A stretch of DNA of 64,000 nt, taken from the NCBI GenBank assembly GCA_045106235.1, contig JBGCEJ010000011.1, positions 62,001 through 126,000 on the forward strand, read 5' to 3'. Made by a program: the position numbers and the translations under genes. Position 1 is the first letter of the stretch, and the number at the start of each line of letters is the position of its first letter. Origin of the DNA: UBA4427 sp045106235 (GTDB lineage Bacteria > Myxococcota_A > UBA9160 > UBA4427). Shown piece by piece: positions 28,115 to 36,164 of this stretch. The notes under the pieces are model-generated. The model ran no database searches. It saw nothing but the letters and a program-made list of their open reading frames with translations, and was not told where the DNA came from.

Positions 28115-29281
28115 ATGAAAGTCGATTTACTTGATCGGGAACTCTACGAAGGCGATCCCCAGCCTGCGTATACCTGGCTGCGCGAGAACGCACCGGTCTA
28201 CTGGGACGAAACGAATGAGATCTGGGGCATCTCCCGCCACGCGGACATCGTTTCGATTTCGCGCGACCCCTCCCGTTTTTCGAGCGCCGAGGGATCTCGG
28301 CCGAATACCCCCGGCTCGGGTTCGATGATCGATAGCGATGATCCTAAACATCTCGCTTTCCGGCGCATTTTTCAGAAAGAGATCACGCCGCGGGGCGCGA
28401 AGCAGTTCATCCCCCGGATTCAGCGCATCGTGGACGATATTTTCGCGGGCCTCGAGGGGCGCACCGAATTCGACTTGGTCAAGGAGCTCGCGATTCCGCT
28501 GCCGGTGCGCGTGATCATTGAAGCGCTCGGCCTCGATGACGGCGATTGGGAGCGGTACGCGAATATCGCCGAGACGACGATGGCTTCCGGCGGCGGGCCT
28601 CGGTACCAGTCCGACGAGATGATGAAGATGGCGATCGGATTCTTCGAGGAGGCGGCCGGCGTTGTGCAGCAGCGCCGCGAAAACTCCGGCGACGATTGGT
28701 TTTCGAAGATGGTCGCGAGCGCGGGCGAGGGGCCGGCCAAGCGCGAGGATTTCGAAATCGCGTCGGAATCGCTGCTTCTTTTGAACGGTGGTAGCGACAC
28801 GACGCGGCACGTGATTGCCGGCGGAACGCTCGCTCTGCTCGAAAATCCGGAGCAGTTCGCGCTTCTGCGGGCGGAGCCGGAACGATTGCCTCAGGCGATT
28901 GAAGAGATGATTCGCTGGGTGTCGCCGCTTCTGAATATGTCGCGGACGGCGACCGAAGATGTCGAGCTGCACGGCAAGACGATCAAGGCGGGCCAGCAGG
29001 TTCTCTTGATGTATGCCGCGGCGAATCGGGACGAATCGGTCTTCGATGCGCCGCAGAGATTCGATATCGGCCGGGATCCGAACCCCCATGTTTCGTTTGG
29101 GATCGGAACACATTTCTGCATGGGCGCCAATATCGCGCGGCTTGAGCTGCGCTGCGTTTTTGAATCGATCCTGAAGCATCTGCCTGGGCTCGAGCGAACG
29201 ACCGAAGGGCCTCTGCCGATGAATGCGCCGGCGTTCGCTTGCGGACTCCGGACCCTGCCGGTTCGTCGATCCGCCGCATAA
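28115..29281 (+). CDS. Cytochrome P450
   Basis: 388 aa from the ATG at 28115 (MKVDLLD); an ATG nine nt earlier is possible. All P450 landmarks are present: I-helix oxygen-binding LLNGGSDTTRH near residue 228, K-helix EEMIRW (ExxR) near residue 268 and the haem-Cys loop FGIGTHFCMGANIAR near residue 329. It is a soluble bacterial class needing ferredoxin and reductase, neither encoded beside it. The thiolase-like gene starts 49 nt downstream, followed by DUF35 and LLM genes; the set looks like a catabolic operon for a terpenoid, steroid-like or fatty compound (inference). Confidence 0.95.
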   Translation: MKVDLLDRELYEGDPQPAYTWLRENAPVYWDETNEIWGISRHADIVSISRDPSRFSSAEGSRPNTPGSGSMIDSDDPKHLAFRRIFQKEITPRGAKQFIPRIQRIVDDIFAGLEGRTEFDLVKELAIPLPVRVIIEALGLDDGDWERYANIAETTMASGGGPRYQSDEMMKMAIGFFEEAAGVVQQRRENSGDDWFSKMVASAGEGPAKREDFEIASESLLLLNGGSDTTRHVIAGGTLALLENPEQFALLRAEPERLPQAIEEMIRWVSPLLNMSRTATEDVELHGKTIKAGQQVLLMYAAANRDESVFDAPQRFDIGRDPNPHVSFGIGTHFCMGANIARLELRCVFESILKHLPGLERTTEGPLPMNAPAFACGLRTLPVRRSAA

Positions 29282-29330
29282 CAAATTCGCGCGGCGTTTG
29301 GCCTGCGCGGGAAAGATACGAGGAGACAGT

Positions 29331-30524
29331 ATGGGGAAGCGAGCTGCCGCTCTTGTGGGCTATTCGGAATGGGCGCCACAGCGACAATGGGATGAGCCCA
29401 TGTTCAGCATGGAAGCCTGCGCGAAGCTGGCCGCCGAGGCGCTCGCGGACGCCGGCGTCGCAAAGGACGAAGTCGATGGCCTCGTCATAGGCGGCCTTCA
29501 GGAATCGCCGATGTTCGCGCCCCTGGCACTTTCGGAATATCTCGGGATTCAGAGCAATTTCGGCGAGGTTGTGGATATCGGCGGGGCCACTTCCGCGGGC
29601 ATGATTTGGCGGGCGGCAGCGGCGATCGAAGTCGGGCTTTGCGAGACCGTGCTTGTGCTGGTGCATTCGACGCCCGCGCCGGTTGAGGCAGGGGGAGACG
29701 CGGCCAAGATGATGATGCCGCCCTATCTGATGGGCGATGCCTGGGGCTCGCCTCAGGGTCAGTTCGACATTCCGTACGGGCTGGTTGCGGCGTCGCCTTC
29801 CTTTGCGCTCGTGGCGAATCGGTACATGTCGGAATATGGCGTGTCGCCTGAGACACTGGCCAAGATTGCGGTGGACGAGCGCAAGAGCGCGCTCAAAAAT
29901 CCGAAGGCCGTCTTCAAGGGCAAGCCGATCACCGTCGAGGATGTGTTGGCCTCGCCGATGATTTCTGATCCGATTCATCTGCTTGAGATGGTCATGCCCT
30001 GCTTTGGCGGCGGCGCGATCGTGTTGACGAGTGCGGAACGGGCGAAGAAATCGCCGCATCGCCCCGTCTTCCTCTCGGGCTTCGGCGAACGCATTTCGCA
30101 TAAGACCGCGACCTATATGCCGAATCTCGTCGAAACGCCGGCGGGTCCGGCAGCGGATCAGGCGTTCAAGATGGCGGGGATGGAGCGCTCCGCGGTTGAC
30201 GTCTGTTCGTTCTATGACTGCTTCACGATCACGGTCCTGCTGACTCTGGAAGACGCGGGCTTTGCGAAGAAGGGCGAGGGCGGTCGGTTCGTGGACGAGC
30301 ATGACCTCAGCTTTTCCGGCGATTTCCCTTTGAACACCCACGGCGGTCAGTTGGGCATGGGGCAGGGCGGCGCCGCGGGCGGCTTGTCTCATGTGATTGA
30401 TTCGATGACTCAGCTCCAGGGGCGTGCGAAGTCGGTCCAGCTGAAGAAAGCCGACAAGGCCTACGTGACGGGCGTGGGCGGGCTCATGGGCTCCCATGTT
30501 GGACTCGTTTTGGAGGGCGCGTGA
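29331..30524 (+). CDS. Thiolase-superfamily protein lacking the nucleophilic cysteine (Ltp2/SCP2-thiolase-like)
   Basis: 397 aa; ATG preceded by GAGGAG. The conserved NTHGGQLGMGQGGAAGG (His motif) is present near residue 337. The position of the thiolase nucleophile reads IGGATSAGMIWRA with no Cys, and the C-terminal catalytic Cys motif reads TGVGGLMGSH, also without Cys. The segment CSFYDCFTITVLLTLED is typical of thiolases that pair with DUF35 proteins. In Ltp2-type enzymes such Cys-less thiolases act as retro-aldolases with a DUF35 partner; that is the favoured role here. Coupled to the DUF35 gene through TGATG. Confidence 0.87.
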   Translation: MGKRAAALVGYSEWAPQRQWDEPMFSMEACAKLAAEALADAGVAKDEVDGLVIGGLQESPMFAPLALSEYLGIQSNFGEVVDIGGATSAGMIWRAAAAIEVGLCETVLVLVHSTPAPVEAGGDAAKMMMPPYLMGDAWGSPQGQFDIPYGLVAASPSFALVANRYMSEYGVSPETLAKIAVDERKSALKNPKAVFKGKPITVEDVLASPMISDPIHLLEMVMPCFGGGAIVLTSAERAKKSPHRPVFLSGFGERISHKTATYMPNLVETPAGPAADQAFKMAGMERSAVDVCSFYDCFTITVLLTLEDAGFAKKGEGGRFVDEHDLSFSGDFPLNTHGGQLGMGQGGAAGGLSHVIDSMTQLQGRAKSVQLKKADKAYVTGVGGLMGSHVGLVLEGA

Positions 30525-30946
30525 TGATGCGAGTGGAACAACCCTATTCTGAGGACGGCCGCCCGGTTCCGCGTCGAACGCCGACGAGCGCACCCTATTT
30601 CGATGCCGCGCGCGAGGGACGCCTCTCTTTGCAGAAATGTCCACGGGACGGGTTTTTCTTTTACCCGCGTAGTCGATGTCCCCATTGTCTTCAGGACGAT
30701 TGGTCCTGGGAAGACGTGAGCGGGAAGGGCGTGCTGCATGCGTTCACGATCGACCAGATCGGTCTTGATCCGGCGCAGCGGCCGCAGCTGCCCTTGATCG
30801 TTGCGGTCGTCGAACTCGCCGAGGGACCGCGTATGACTTCGCGGATCGTTGGTTGTAAGCCTGAAGACGTCGAAGTCGGCATGGCCCTCGAAGTGACCTT
30901 CGAGGATGTCGGCAAAGAAACTCTGATTCACTTCCAACCCGCCTAA
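30524..30946 (+). CDS. DUF35 Zn-ribbon/OB-fold protein, thiolase partner
   Basis: 140 aa from the ATG at 30524, which overlaps the thiolase stop and has GGAGGG six nt upstream; GTG at 30521 is an alternative. Rubredoxin-like ribbon at residues ~35-58 (QKCPRDGFFFYPRSRCPHC), then an OB-fold (GKGVLHAFTIDQIG, PLIVAVVELAEGPRMTSRIVGC). The ribbon normally has two CxxC pairs; here the second ligand of the first pair is Asp (CPRD). DUF35 proteins form complexes with thiolase-like enzymes and shape their acyl-CoA site. Confidence 0.9.
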   Translation: MMRVEQPYSEDGRPVPRRTPTSAPYFDAAREGRLSLQKCPRDGFFFYPRSRCPHCLQDDWSWEDVSGKGVLHAFTIDQIGLDPAQRPQLPLIVAVVELAEGPRMTSRIVGCKPEDVEVGMALEVTFEDVGKETLIHFQPA

Positions 30947-30963
30947 GCAGGCAGGGAGCCACC

Positions 30964-31830
30964 ATGAAATTCGTTATTTCTGCCGCGTTCCAACCGCCGA
31001 AGCATCTCATTCCGATTGCGATTGCGGCGGAAGAGGCCGGCTTCGAGGCGATCGCTTCTTCGGACCATGCGGTCTATCCGGAAACGCTGGACACGCCCTA
31101 CCCCTACACAGAGGACGGCGTTCGGCGATACGACGAAACGTCTGATTTTCCGGATCCCTGGGTTTTGGCGGGGGCGATGTCCTCGGTGACGACGAAGCTC
31201 CGGTTTACGACGAACGTGTTCGTCCTGCCGATGCGGAATCCGTTCATGGCTGCGAAGGCGGTGGCGACTGCGGCGGCGCTTTCGGACGATCGCGTGACGA
31301 TGACGATTGGCGTGGGGTGGTCGAATCTCGAGTTCAATCTGGTGGGGCAAGAGTTTCGGCGCCGCGGGAAGCGGGCCGACGAGATGCTCGAGATTATGCA
31401 GAAGCTCTGGACAGGGGAGTGGGTCGAGCACCAGGGCGAGTTCTATCAATTCGATCGCCTGAAGCTCACGCCGCCCGTGCCGACCAAGCCGATTCCGGTT
31501 TGGGTAGGTGGCATTTCCGATTTCGCCCTGAAGCGAGCGGCGCGAAATGACGGCTGGCTCTCAGACCTCCAGACCTCGGAGGAGATCTTTGAATGCATCC
31601 GTAAGGTGCGTGGCTTCCGGAAGGATCTCGGCAAGGCTGAGGACTGCGCCATCATGGCCAGCGCAAGCGATGCCCATGGTCTCGACGGATATCGGAGCCT
31701 CGGAGACGGCGGGGTCACGCATATCCTGACGATGCCCTGGGCGTTCTATCACGGGCTGACCGACGATCTGGATCAGAAGATCGATGGGATCAAGCGCTTC
31801 TCGGAAGACGTGATTCAGAAGATGCAGTAG
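30964..31830 (+). CDS. LLM-class (luciferase-like) F420/flavin-dependent oxidoreductase
   Basis: 288 aa TIM-barrel enzyme of the bacterial luciferase superfamily. Visible features: AIAAEEAGFEAIASSDHAVYP near residue 20, LRFTTNVFVLPMRNPFMAAKAVATAAALSDDRVTMTIGVGWSNLEF near residue 80-118, and PIPVWVGGISDFALKRAA near residue 178. Such motifs are common in F420-dependent TIGR03619-type members; whether F420 or FMN is used cannot be told. AGGGAG precedes the ATG, 17 nt after the DUF35 stop. Last gene of the P450-thiolase-DUF35 set. Confidence 0.88.
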   Translation: MKFVISAAFQPPKHLIPIAIAAEEAGFEAIASSDHAVYPETLDTPYPYTEDGVRRYDETSDFPDPWVLAGAMSSVTTKLRFTTNVFVLPMRNPFMAAKAVATAAALSDDRVTMTIGVGWSNLEFNLVGQEFRRRGKRADEMLEIMQKLWTGEWVEHQGEFYQFDRLKLTPPVPTKPIPVWVGGISDFALKRAARNDGWLSDLQTSEEIFECIRKVRGFRKDLGKAEDCAIMASASDAHGLDGYRSLGDGGVTHILTMPWAFYHGLTDDLDQKIDGIKRFSEDVIQKMQ

Positions 31831-31873
31831 AGCCCGGCCTGGCTCCGGTTCGGGCCCCCCTCGAGCACGGACG

Positions 31874-32257
31874 TTAGTTCGACGGGATTTCCTCGGGCTT
31901 CCATTTGCCTTCGGTGGCCATGGCGGGGAGCCAGGTTTCGACGAGCTTGCCGTTTTCGACGCGGAAGGTCTGGACCCAGTCCCATTGCATGGCGCCGTTG
32001 ATTTTCCATGATCCGATCGCGGTGACATAGTCGCCTTCCGCCATCAGGAAATAGTGGAAGTCAGAGACGACCCAGTCCTTTGCCGCGGCGAGCATCTGGT
32101 CTCGGTACTCCTCGGCGGTGACCGTGCGGGTTCCGGCGATATCGTGACGGGTGTACTCGGGGCCGGCGAGTTCGGGGATCAGCTCGAAGCGGCAATGGCT
32201 CCACATCTCGTCATACCAGCGGCGCATCAGAGCCTTATTGTCTTCTTCTTTGCTCAT
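31874..32257 (-). CDS. SnoaL-like polyketide cyclase-type protein
   Basis: 127 aa. KALMRRWYDEMWSHCRFELIPELAGPEYTRHDIAG, then TAEEYRDQMLAA and a C-terminal WVQTFRVENGKLVETWLPA strand pair follow the SnoaL pattern, including the usual TxRVENGKLVE motif. Cavity protein of unknown ligand. It starts 13 nt after the stop of the sulfotransferase on the same strand with an AAAGGAA site, so the two are surely an operon. Confidence 0.83.
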   Translation of the reverse strand: MSKEEDNKALMRRWYDEMWSHCRFELIPELAGPEYTRHDIAGTRTVTAEEYRDQMLAAAKDWVVSDFHYFLMAEGDYVTAIGSWKINGAMQWDWVQTFRVENGKLVETWLPAMATEGKWKPEEIPSN

Positions 32258-32270
32258 GGGATTTCCTTTG

Positions 32271-33548
32271 TTAGGTGTTGGGTTCTTCGCGCTGGACCGG
32301 GAAGGCCTGGATGTACTCGTCGAAATATTCGTACATGCTGTCTCGGGTGATTCCGATGTCGTTTTCGAGATCGTAGACGACCTTGCCGTGGCGGCCGCGG
32401 GGATGGGTCTCGATGTAATGGTCGATCTCGCCGCGGGTTTGGTCGGTCATGGGGAGGTCGGCGCGGGCGTAAATCCGGTCGAGAGTGGCGCGGTCGTTGG
32501 CCATGAAATCGTGAAAGTAGACATGCTCTGTCCGACCTTCGGGGAGATAGGCGCGGTCGCGGACGACGCCGTCGAGCAGGTATTTCTGGAGCAGCTGCGC
32601 GTGGGGGATCATGTCTTCGAACACGACCGGGTCGCGCGAAAGTCGCGCCGCGTAGAGCGTCATCGTGATCCAGGATGTGAAGACCGAGACGGGGTCGCGA
32701 TGGGTCACGACGAGGGTTGCGTCGGGAAAGGTCTCGGTGAGTGCGGGCACGAAGGCCAGGTGTTGAGGGCTTTTCAGGACCCAGCGCTCCTTGGGTTCAA
32801 GCCATTGGAGCGCCTTGAGGGAACGCTTTAGAAAGGCGTAATGCGGTCGCTGATCCTCGGCGAAATAGTTCTTCATCCAGTCGGTCACGGGCGACGCCGC
32901 GGCCATCAGGAGCGAAGAGAGGCATAGATTCTGAAGCTCGACCTCTTCGTGGATGCCTTCGTTCGGGACATCGTACATGTTGGACATCAGCGGAATCAGC
33001 AGGTTCTGCTGATCGATCATGGCGGCACCATTGGCGATTCGGTCGTCTGGCACGTCCCCGCGCCGCGCCGCAAGGCTCGGGATCGGCTCAGCGGATTCCC
33101 AGCGGCGGAGCGAGCGCAGTCGCGTGTCCGCACCGATCAGGTTGAGCAGGTGGGAAGTGCCTGAGCGCGGGAGTCCCGCAATGATCAGAGGGCGGTCGAT
33201 TTCCACCTCTTCGATTTCCGGATGGGCCGCGTAGAGGGCTTCGAGCCGGCTGCGCTGGATCAGGTAGCGCTTCAGGCTCATGAAGGTGCCGAACTGGCCC
33301 ATGCGGTTGTACCGAGGGTCGCCGTGGATCGCCTCGATGTATTCACTCAGCCGGCGAAACAGCTCTTCTTCTTCGAAGAGGGGCACATCGGATTCTTCGC
33401 GCGCGCCCGCGATCACCGCCTCGGGGGTCAGCTCGAAGGGGATTTGGTCGACCATCTGGATCGCGCCTGCGGCGGCTTCCGAATGAACGGGATTCGCGAG
33501 GTCTTGGATGCGAATTTTCTTGGGCGTGTTTTGAGCAGCTCCGGACAC
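32271..33548 (-). CDS. Sulfotransferase family protein
   Basis: 425 aa from a GTG at 33546-33548, with AGGAG six nt upstream deciding the start over longer in-frame options that run through a low-complexity repeat. PAPS loop LIIAGLPRSGTSHLLNLIGAD near residue 122, 3'-phosphate loop LVVTHRDPVSVFTSW near residue 285, and the helix KERWVLKSPQHLAFVPAL between them. The architecture equals the ~400-aa bacterial group also represented at 13949-15139 but the two are clearly diverged. Followed by a SnoaL-like gene. Acceptor unknown. Confidence 0.9.
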   Translation of the reverse strand: MSGAAQNTPKKIRIQDLANPVHSEAAAGAIQMVDQIPFELTPEAVIAGAREESDVPLFEEEELFRRLSEYIEAIHGDPRYNRMGQFGTFMSLKRYLIQRSRLEALYAAHPEIEEVEIDRPLIIAGLPRSGTSHLLNLIGADTRLRSLRRWESAEPIPSLAARRGDVPDDRIANGAAMIDQQNLLIPLMSNMYDVPNEGIHEEVELQNLCLSSLLMAAASPVTDWMKNYFAEDQRPHYAFLKRSLKALQWLEPKERWVLKSPQHLAFVPALTETFPDATLVVTHRDPVSVFTSWITMTLYAARLSRDPVVFEDMIPHAQLLQKYLLDGVVRDRAYLPEGRTEHVYFHDFMANDRATLDRIYARADLPMTDQTRGEIDHYIETHPRGRHGKVVYDLENDIGITRDSMYEYFDEYIQAFPVQREEPNT

Positions 33549-33880
33549 GAGGGACTCCTGCGGAAGGGTTCGATTTTGGCTCAGGCCTCGGCTCTGGCTC
33601 TGGCTGCGGCTGTGGCTGCGGCCGAGGGTAGGGCTTTGACTTGAAGCGAGGGGGATGATGGGGAGCGGGCCCGAGCCCGTCAATCCGCAGACGCTGGGTT
33701 TTGCCGGAGGAGAACACGGTGGGGAAGGGCGTCGGGATGGGCGTTGTTGCGCGGCGGACGCGGAGGCGCTGTGTACGGGCTACGATCAGGCGCGGCGCGT
33801 GCTTCGGCGATCCTGGATTGTGATCGCGCCGCGAGACGGGGTCGGCGCCGCTTGGGCGTCGCAGCTGAGAGGGAGCCAGT
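33549..33880. other. 332-nt divergent intergenic region
   Basis: Lies between the divergent sulfotransferase and NiCoT-like genes. It holds a degenerate GGCTCT/GGCTGC repeat (33578-33626), the ribosome sites of both genes and no open frame with recognisable coding character. Promoters for both genes must be here but I could not pick convincing -35/-10 boxes. Confidence 0.6.
33578..33626. repeat. Degenerate hexanucleotide tandem repeat (GGCTCT/GGCTGC)n
   Basis: About eight imperfect six-base units of the form GGCTCx, GGCTGC or GGCTGT run in a row, 30-80 nt upstream of the sulfotransferase GTG start. In one minus-strand frame it would encode alternating Ser-Gln/Ser-Arg, which explains why the open frame extends upstream of the true start. 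Confidence 0.75.
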
Positions 33881-34597
33881 TTGGGCATCGAAATGCTGAA
33901 TACAGCAGCGGGATCCGTGGATTCCTCGGCCCTATCTTGGCTCGTGCTCGCATTTGGCTTGGGACTGCTCCACGCCTTCGATGCAGATCATGTGATGGCG
34001 CTGTCGGTCTTCGCGACGGGGAAGCAGCGTGCCCGTGAGGGCGTGCGTGCGGGACTCCGTTGGTCCCTTGGTCATGGCCTCGTGCTCGGGCTCGTTGGGG
34101 GCATCCTTTTTGGTCTCGGCCGCGCGCTGCCGCCGCATTGGTCCGCGATGGCGGAGCGTGCGGTGGGGGGCACAATGGTCTTGCTGGGCGCCTACGTTTT
34201 GGTGGACCTGATTCGCCGCCGCCGGCATCTTCATTTTCATGAGCATGAAGGCCTCCCGCCCCATGCGCATTGGCATTCGCATGACGAAGCGAGCGCGCAT
34301 CACCATGATCACGGCGCGCTGATGGTCGGTGCGCTGCATGGCCTTGCTGGCTCGGCCCCGATCCTCGCGGTCCTGCCCGCCGCTGCCAGATCGCCGGGTC
34401 TTGGGCTCGCCTACCTTCTGATCTTTTCGGTCGGTGTCGCGCTGGCGATGGCCGCGGTGAGCGGCCTCCTTGGGCATTTCGCTGGACGGCTCTCGGATTC
34501 CGCGCACGCCGGAAGCACGCGCGGCATCACGGCACTGCGAATGTTAAGCGCGACGGGTTCGATCGCCCTCGGCGCCTGGATCGCGCTCTCGTCTTAA
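33881..34597 (+). CDS. NiCoT-like nickel/cobalt transporter family membrane protein
   Basis: 238 aa; TTG start with GGGAG five nt upstream (ATG at 33893 is the alternative). The first helix carries GLLHAFDADHVMAL, matching the HAxDADHI signature of NiCoT/HoxN permeases, and GLRWSLGHGLVLGLVGG matches helix 2. A His-rich cytoplasmic loop lies at residues ~120-148 (HLHFHEHE, HAHWHSHDE, HHHDHG), then GALHGLAGSAPILAVLP and two more helices. Likely exports or imports a divalent metal. Shorter than HoxN (~330 aa), so a compact variant. No nickel enzyme nearby. Confidence 0.8.
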   Translation: MGIEMLNTAAGSVDSSALSWLVLAFGLGLLHAFDADHVMALSVFATGKQRAREGVRAGLRWSLGHGLVLGLVGGILFGLGRALPPHWSAMAERAVGGTMVLLGAYVLVDLIRRRRHLHFHEHEGLPPHAHWHSHDEASAHHHDHGALMVGALHGLAGSAPILAVLPAAARSPGLGLAYLLIFSVGVALAMAAVSGLLGHFAGRLSDSAHAGSTRGITALRMLSATGSIALGAWIALSS

Positions 34598-34606
34598 ACC
34601 TTTTTC

Positions 34607-34626
34607 AGGCGCATTTTTTTGCGCTT
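34607..34626. terminator. Possible terminator hairpin between convergent genes
   Basis: AGGCGCA-T6-TGCGCTT gives a 7-bp stem (one G-T wobble) with a T-rich loop, located between the NiCoT stop and the convergent carotenoid oxygenase stop. There is no clean T-tract after the stem on either strand, so efficiency is doubtful. Confidence 0.35.
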
Positions 34627-34650
34627 TCGAGTCGTTTTCCGGACGCGGCC

Positions 34651-35982
34651 TTACGCTGCGGGAATCCAGCTGCCGTGGAAGCCCATCGGGACGCGCTGCG
34701 GGAGTTCCACGCTCGCAATGGGGCCCTGCGCCAAGGAGGTCGCGTCGAAGACCGCGAGGTCGCTTTTCTCTCGGGCCTTGTCGTAGACGTAGGAAAGCAG
34801 CCATCCCGCTTCTTCCGACGGATCATCTGCAGCGGGTACGAAGACGGCTTCGCTGGGTACGTACTGCCCCTTGCCGTCGAAGAGCTCGCGCTTTCCGCTC
34901 TTCAGGTCGTAACGGACGAGCCCACCACCCGTGATGCCGTCACCCTCTTCGGTATAGGCCGCGTATCCGTAGCGGTTCTGCGAGCCGTTCAAGTCTTCCT
35001 TGATGCGTGGGAACTCGATGGAGAGGTCGTCGAGAGGGCGCTCGCTGACCCGTCCCTCGTCGAGATGGATTTCGAAGCGGTGGAGCTGGGCTTCGTCGAA
35101 ATGCCCCGCATCCTTACTCCAAAGTGACGCGTAGCGCGCGACGTCGAGGCTGATCGTCTGCCCCTCGGTCCAGGCGTTCATCGGATGGAAGACATAACAA
35201 GGACCGATCTCGAACCACTCGACCTGCCCTTGTAAGTCGTCGCGGCGAAGTACGCCGAGGCGAGCGCCTGCCTCCGGTTGGAACTGGTATGGCATGCGTC
35301 CGCTCATGGCGCGCTCTGCATCGAAGACAATCGGCAGATCCATGAAGATGATGTGCTCTTCGGTGATCGCGAAATCGTGCATCATGACCGGGCGCGGAAT
35401 TTCGATCGGGATGCTGTCGAGAAGCACGCCTTCGGCGGAGACGCGATGATAGGTGCAGAAAGGGGGCGCGAAGTGATAGCCGAAAAAATGCATCTCCCCC
35501 GTCTTCGGGCAAATCTTGGGATGCGCGGTCATCGCGCCCTTGAGCTTTCCCCCGAAATCGTGGTAGCCGACTGTATTGAGGTCCCGGTCGACTTCCCAGG
35601 GAAAGCCGTTCTCGACGAGGGCGAGGATCTTGCCCGCGTGTTCGATGACGTGGGTATTGGCAACGCCGGCCGTGAAATCGGGATTCGCGGGATCCGCGAG
35701 CCACTGGGCTTCGCCCGCGAGGTGGCGGGTCTGCACGAAACGGTTCCGATAGGACAGCGCGCGGCCGCCCTGGAGCGCTATGCCATGCAGCATGCCATCG
35801 CCTAGGAACCAATGGCCCGGGTCGCCGTTCAGCGGATTGGGGCCGTTGCGGAGGAAGTTGCCATTGATCTCGGGCGGGAGACTGCCCTCGATTTTCAGGT
35901 CGAAGGCTTCGACCTCGTGCTCGACCGGGGCGTGGATACCCCGCAGGTAGAAAGGGAGCTCGGAATCGATTGCTTCGGCCAT
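34651..35982 (-). CDS. Carotenoid cleavage oxygenase family protein
   Basis: 443 aa seven-bladed beta-propeller oxygenase with a non-haem Fe(II). The four histidine ligands are identifiable in order: MTAHPKI near residue 150, MMHDFAIT near residue 200, YVFHPMNAW near residue 265 and GFHGSWIPA at the C-terminus. N-terminal LRNGPNPLNGDPGHWFLGDGMLHG is the family hallmark. It cleaves a C=C bond in carotenoids, apocarotenoids, stilbenes or lignin-derived substrates. Start ATG at 35980-35982 with AGAGGAA upstream. Divergent from the acyl-CoA synthetase, sharing a region with two inverted repeats. Confidence 0.93.
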   Translation of the reverse strand: MAEAIDSELPFYLRGIHAPVEHEVEAFDLKIEGSLPPEINGNFLRNGPNPLNGDPGHWFLGDGMLHGIALQGGRALSYRNRFVQTRHLAGEAQWLADPANPDFTAGVANTHVIEHAGKILALVENGFPWEVDRDLNTVGYHDFGGKLKGAMTAHPKICPKTGEMHFFGYHFAPPFCTYHRVSAEGVLLDSIPIEIPRPVMMHDFAITEEHIIFMDLPIVFDAERAMSGRMPYQFQPEAGARLGVLRRDDLQGQVEWFEIGPCYVFHPMNAWTEGQTISLDVARYASLWSKDAGHFDEAQLHRFEIHLDEGRVSERPLDDLSIEFPRIKEDLNGSQNRYGYAAYTEEGDGITGGGLVRYDLKSGKRELFDGKGQYVPSEAVFVPAADDPSEEAGWLLSYVYDKAREKSDLAVFDATSLAQGPIASVELPQRVPMGFHGSWIPAA

Positions 35983-36022
35983 GTCGACGGTTCCTCTCGG
36001 ACTGTTTTGGGGCGTTGTGTAC

Positions 36023-36039
36023 TCCCGGAACTCTCGGGA
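36023..36039. promoter_or_regulatory. Inverted repeat 1 in carotenoid oxygenase / acyl-CoA synthetase divergent region
   Basis: TCCCG-N7-CGGGA, 41 nt upstream of the carotenoid oxygenase start. Resembles inverted repeat 2 (CCC-GA-...-TCTC-GGG), suggesting two sites for one regulator. Confidence 0.4.
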
Positions 36040-36071
36040 ATGGGAGGGGGCTCGTCCAATGCGAAAGCAAG

Positions 36072-36089
36072 ACCCTGAGTTCTCAGGGT
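36072..36089. promoter_or_regulatory. Inverted repeat 2, 8-bp perfect arms
   Basis: ACCCTGAG-TT-CTCAGGGT, a near-perfect 18-bp dyad 75 nt upstream of the acyl-CoA synthetase start and 49 nt after inverted repeat 1. Good operator candidate for a dimeric regulator controlling both divergent genes. Confidence 0.5.
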
Positions 36090-36164
36090 AGATCAGGACG
36101 CAAGGGGCTGGATGCTTCCGTTATGATCGACCGGGAATTCGTTGTTTGAGGAGGCTGATTCGAG

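Noticed and set aside
33655..34038. Plus-strand open frame of 127 codons overlapping the NiCoT-like gene
   Set aside because: Composition is Gly/Arg/Ala noise, it runs out of frame through the transporter gene and has no domain.
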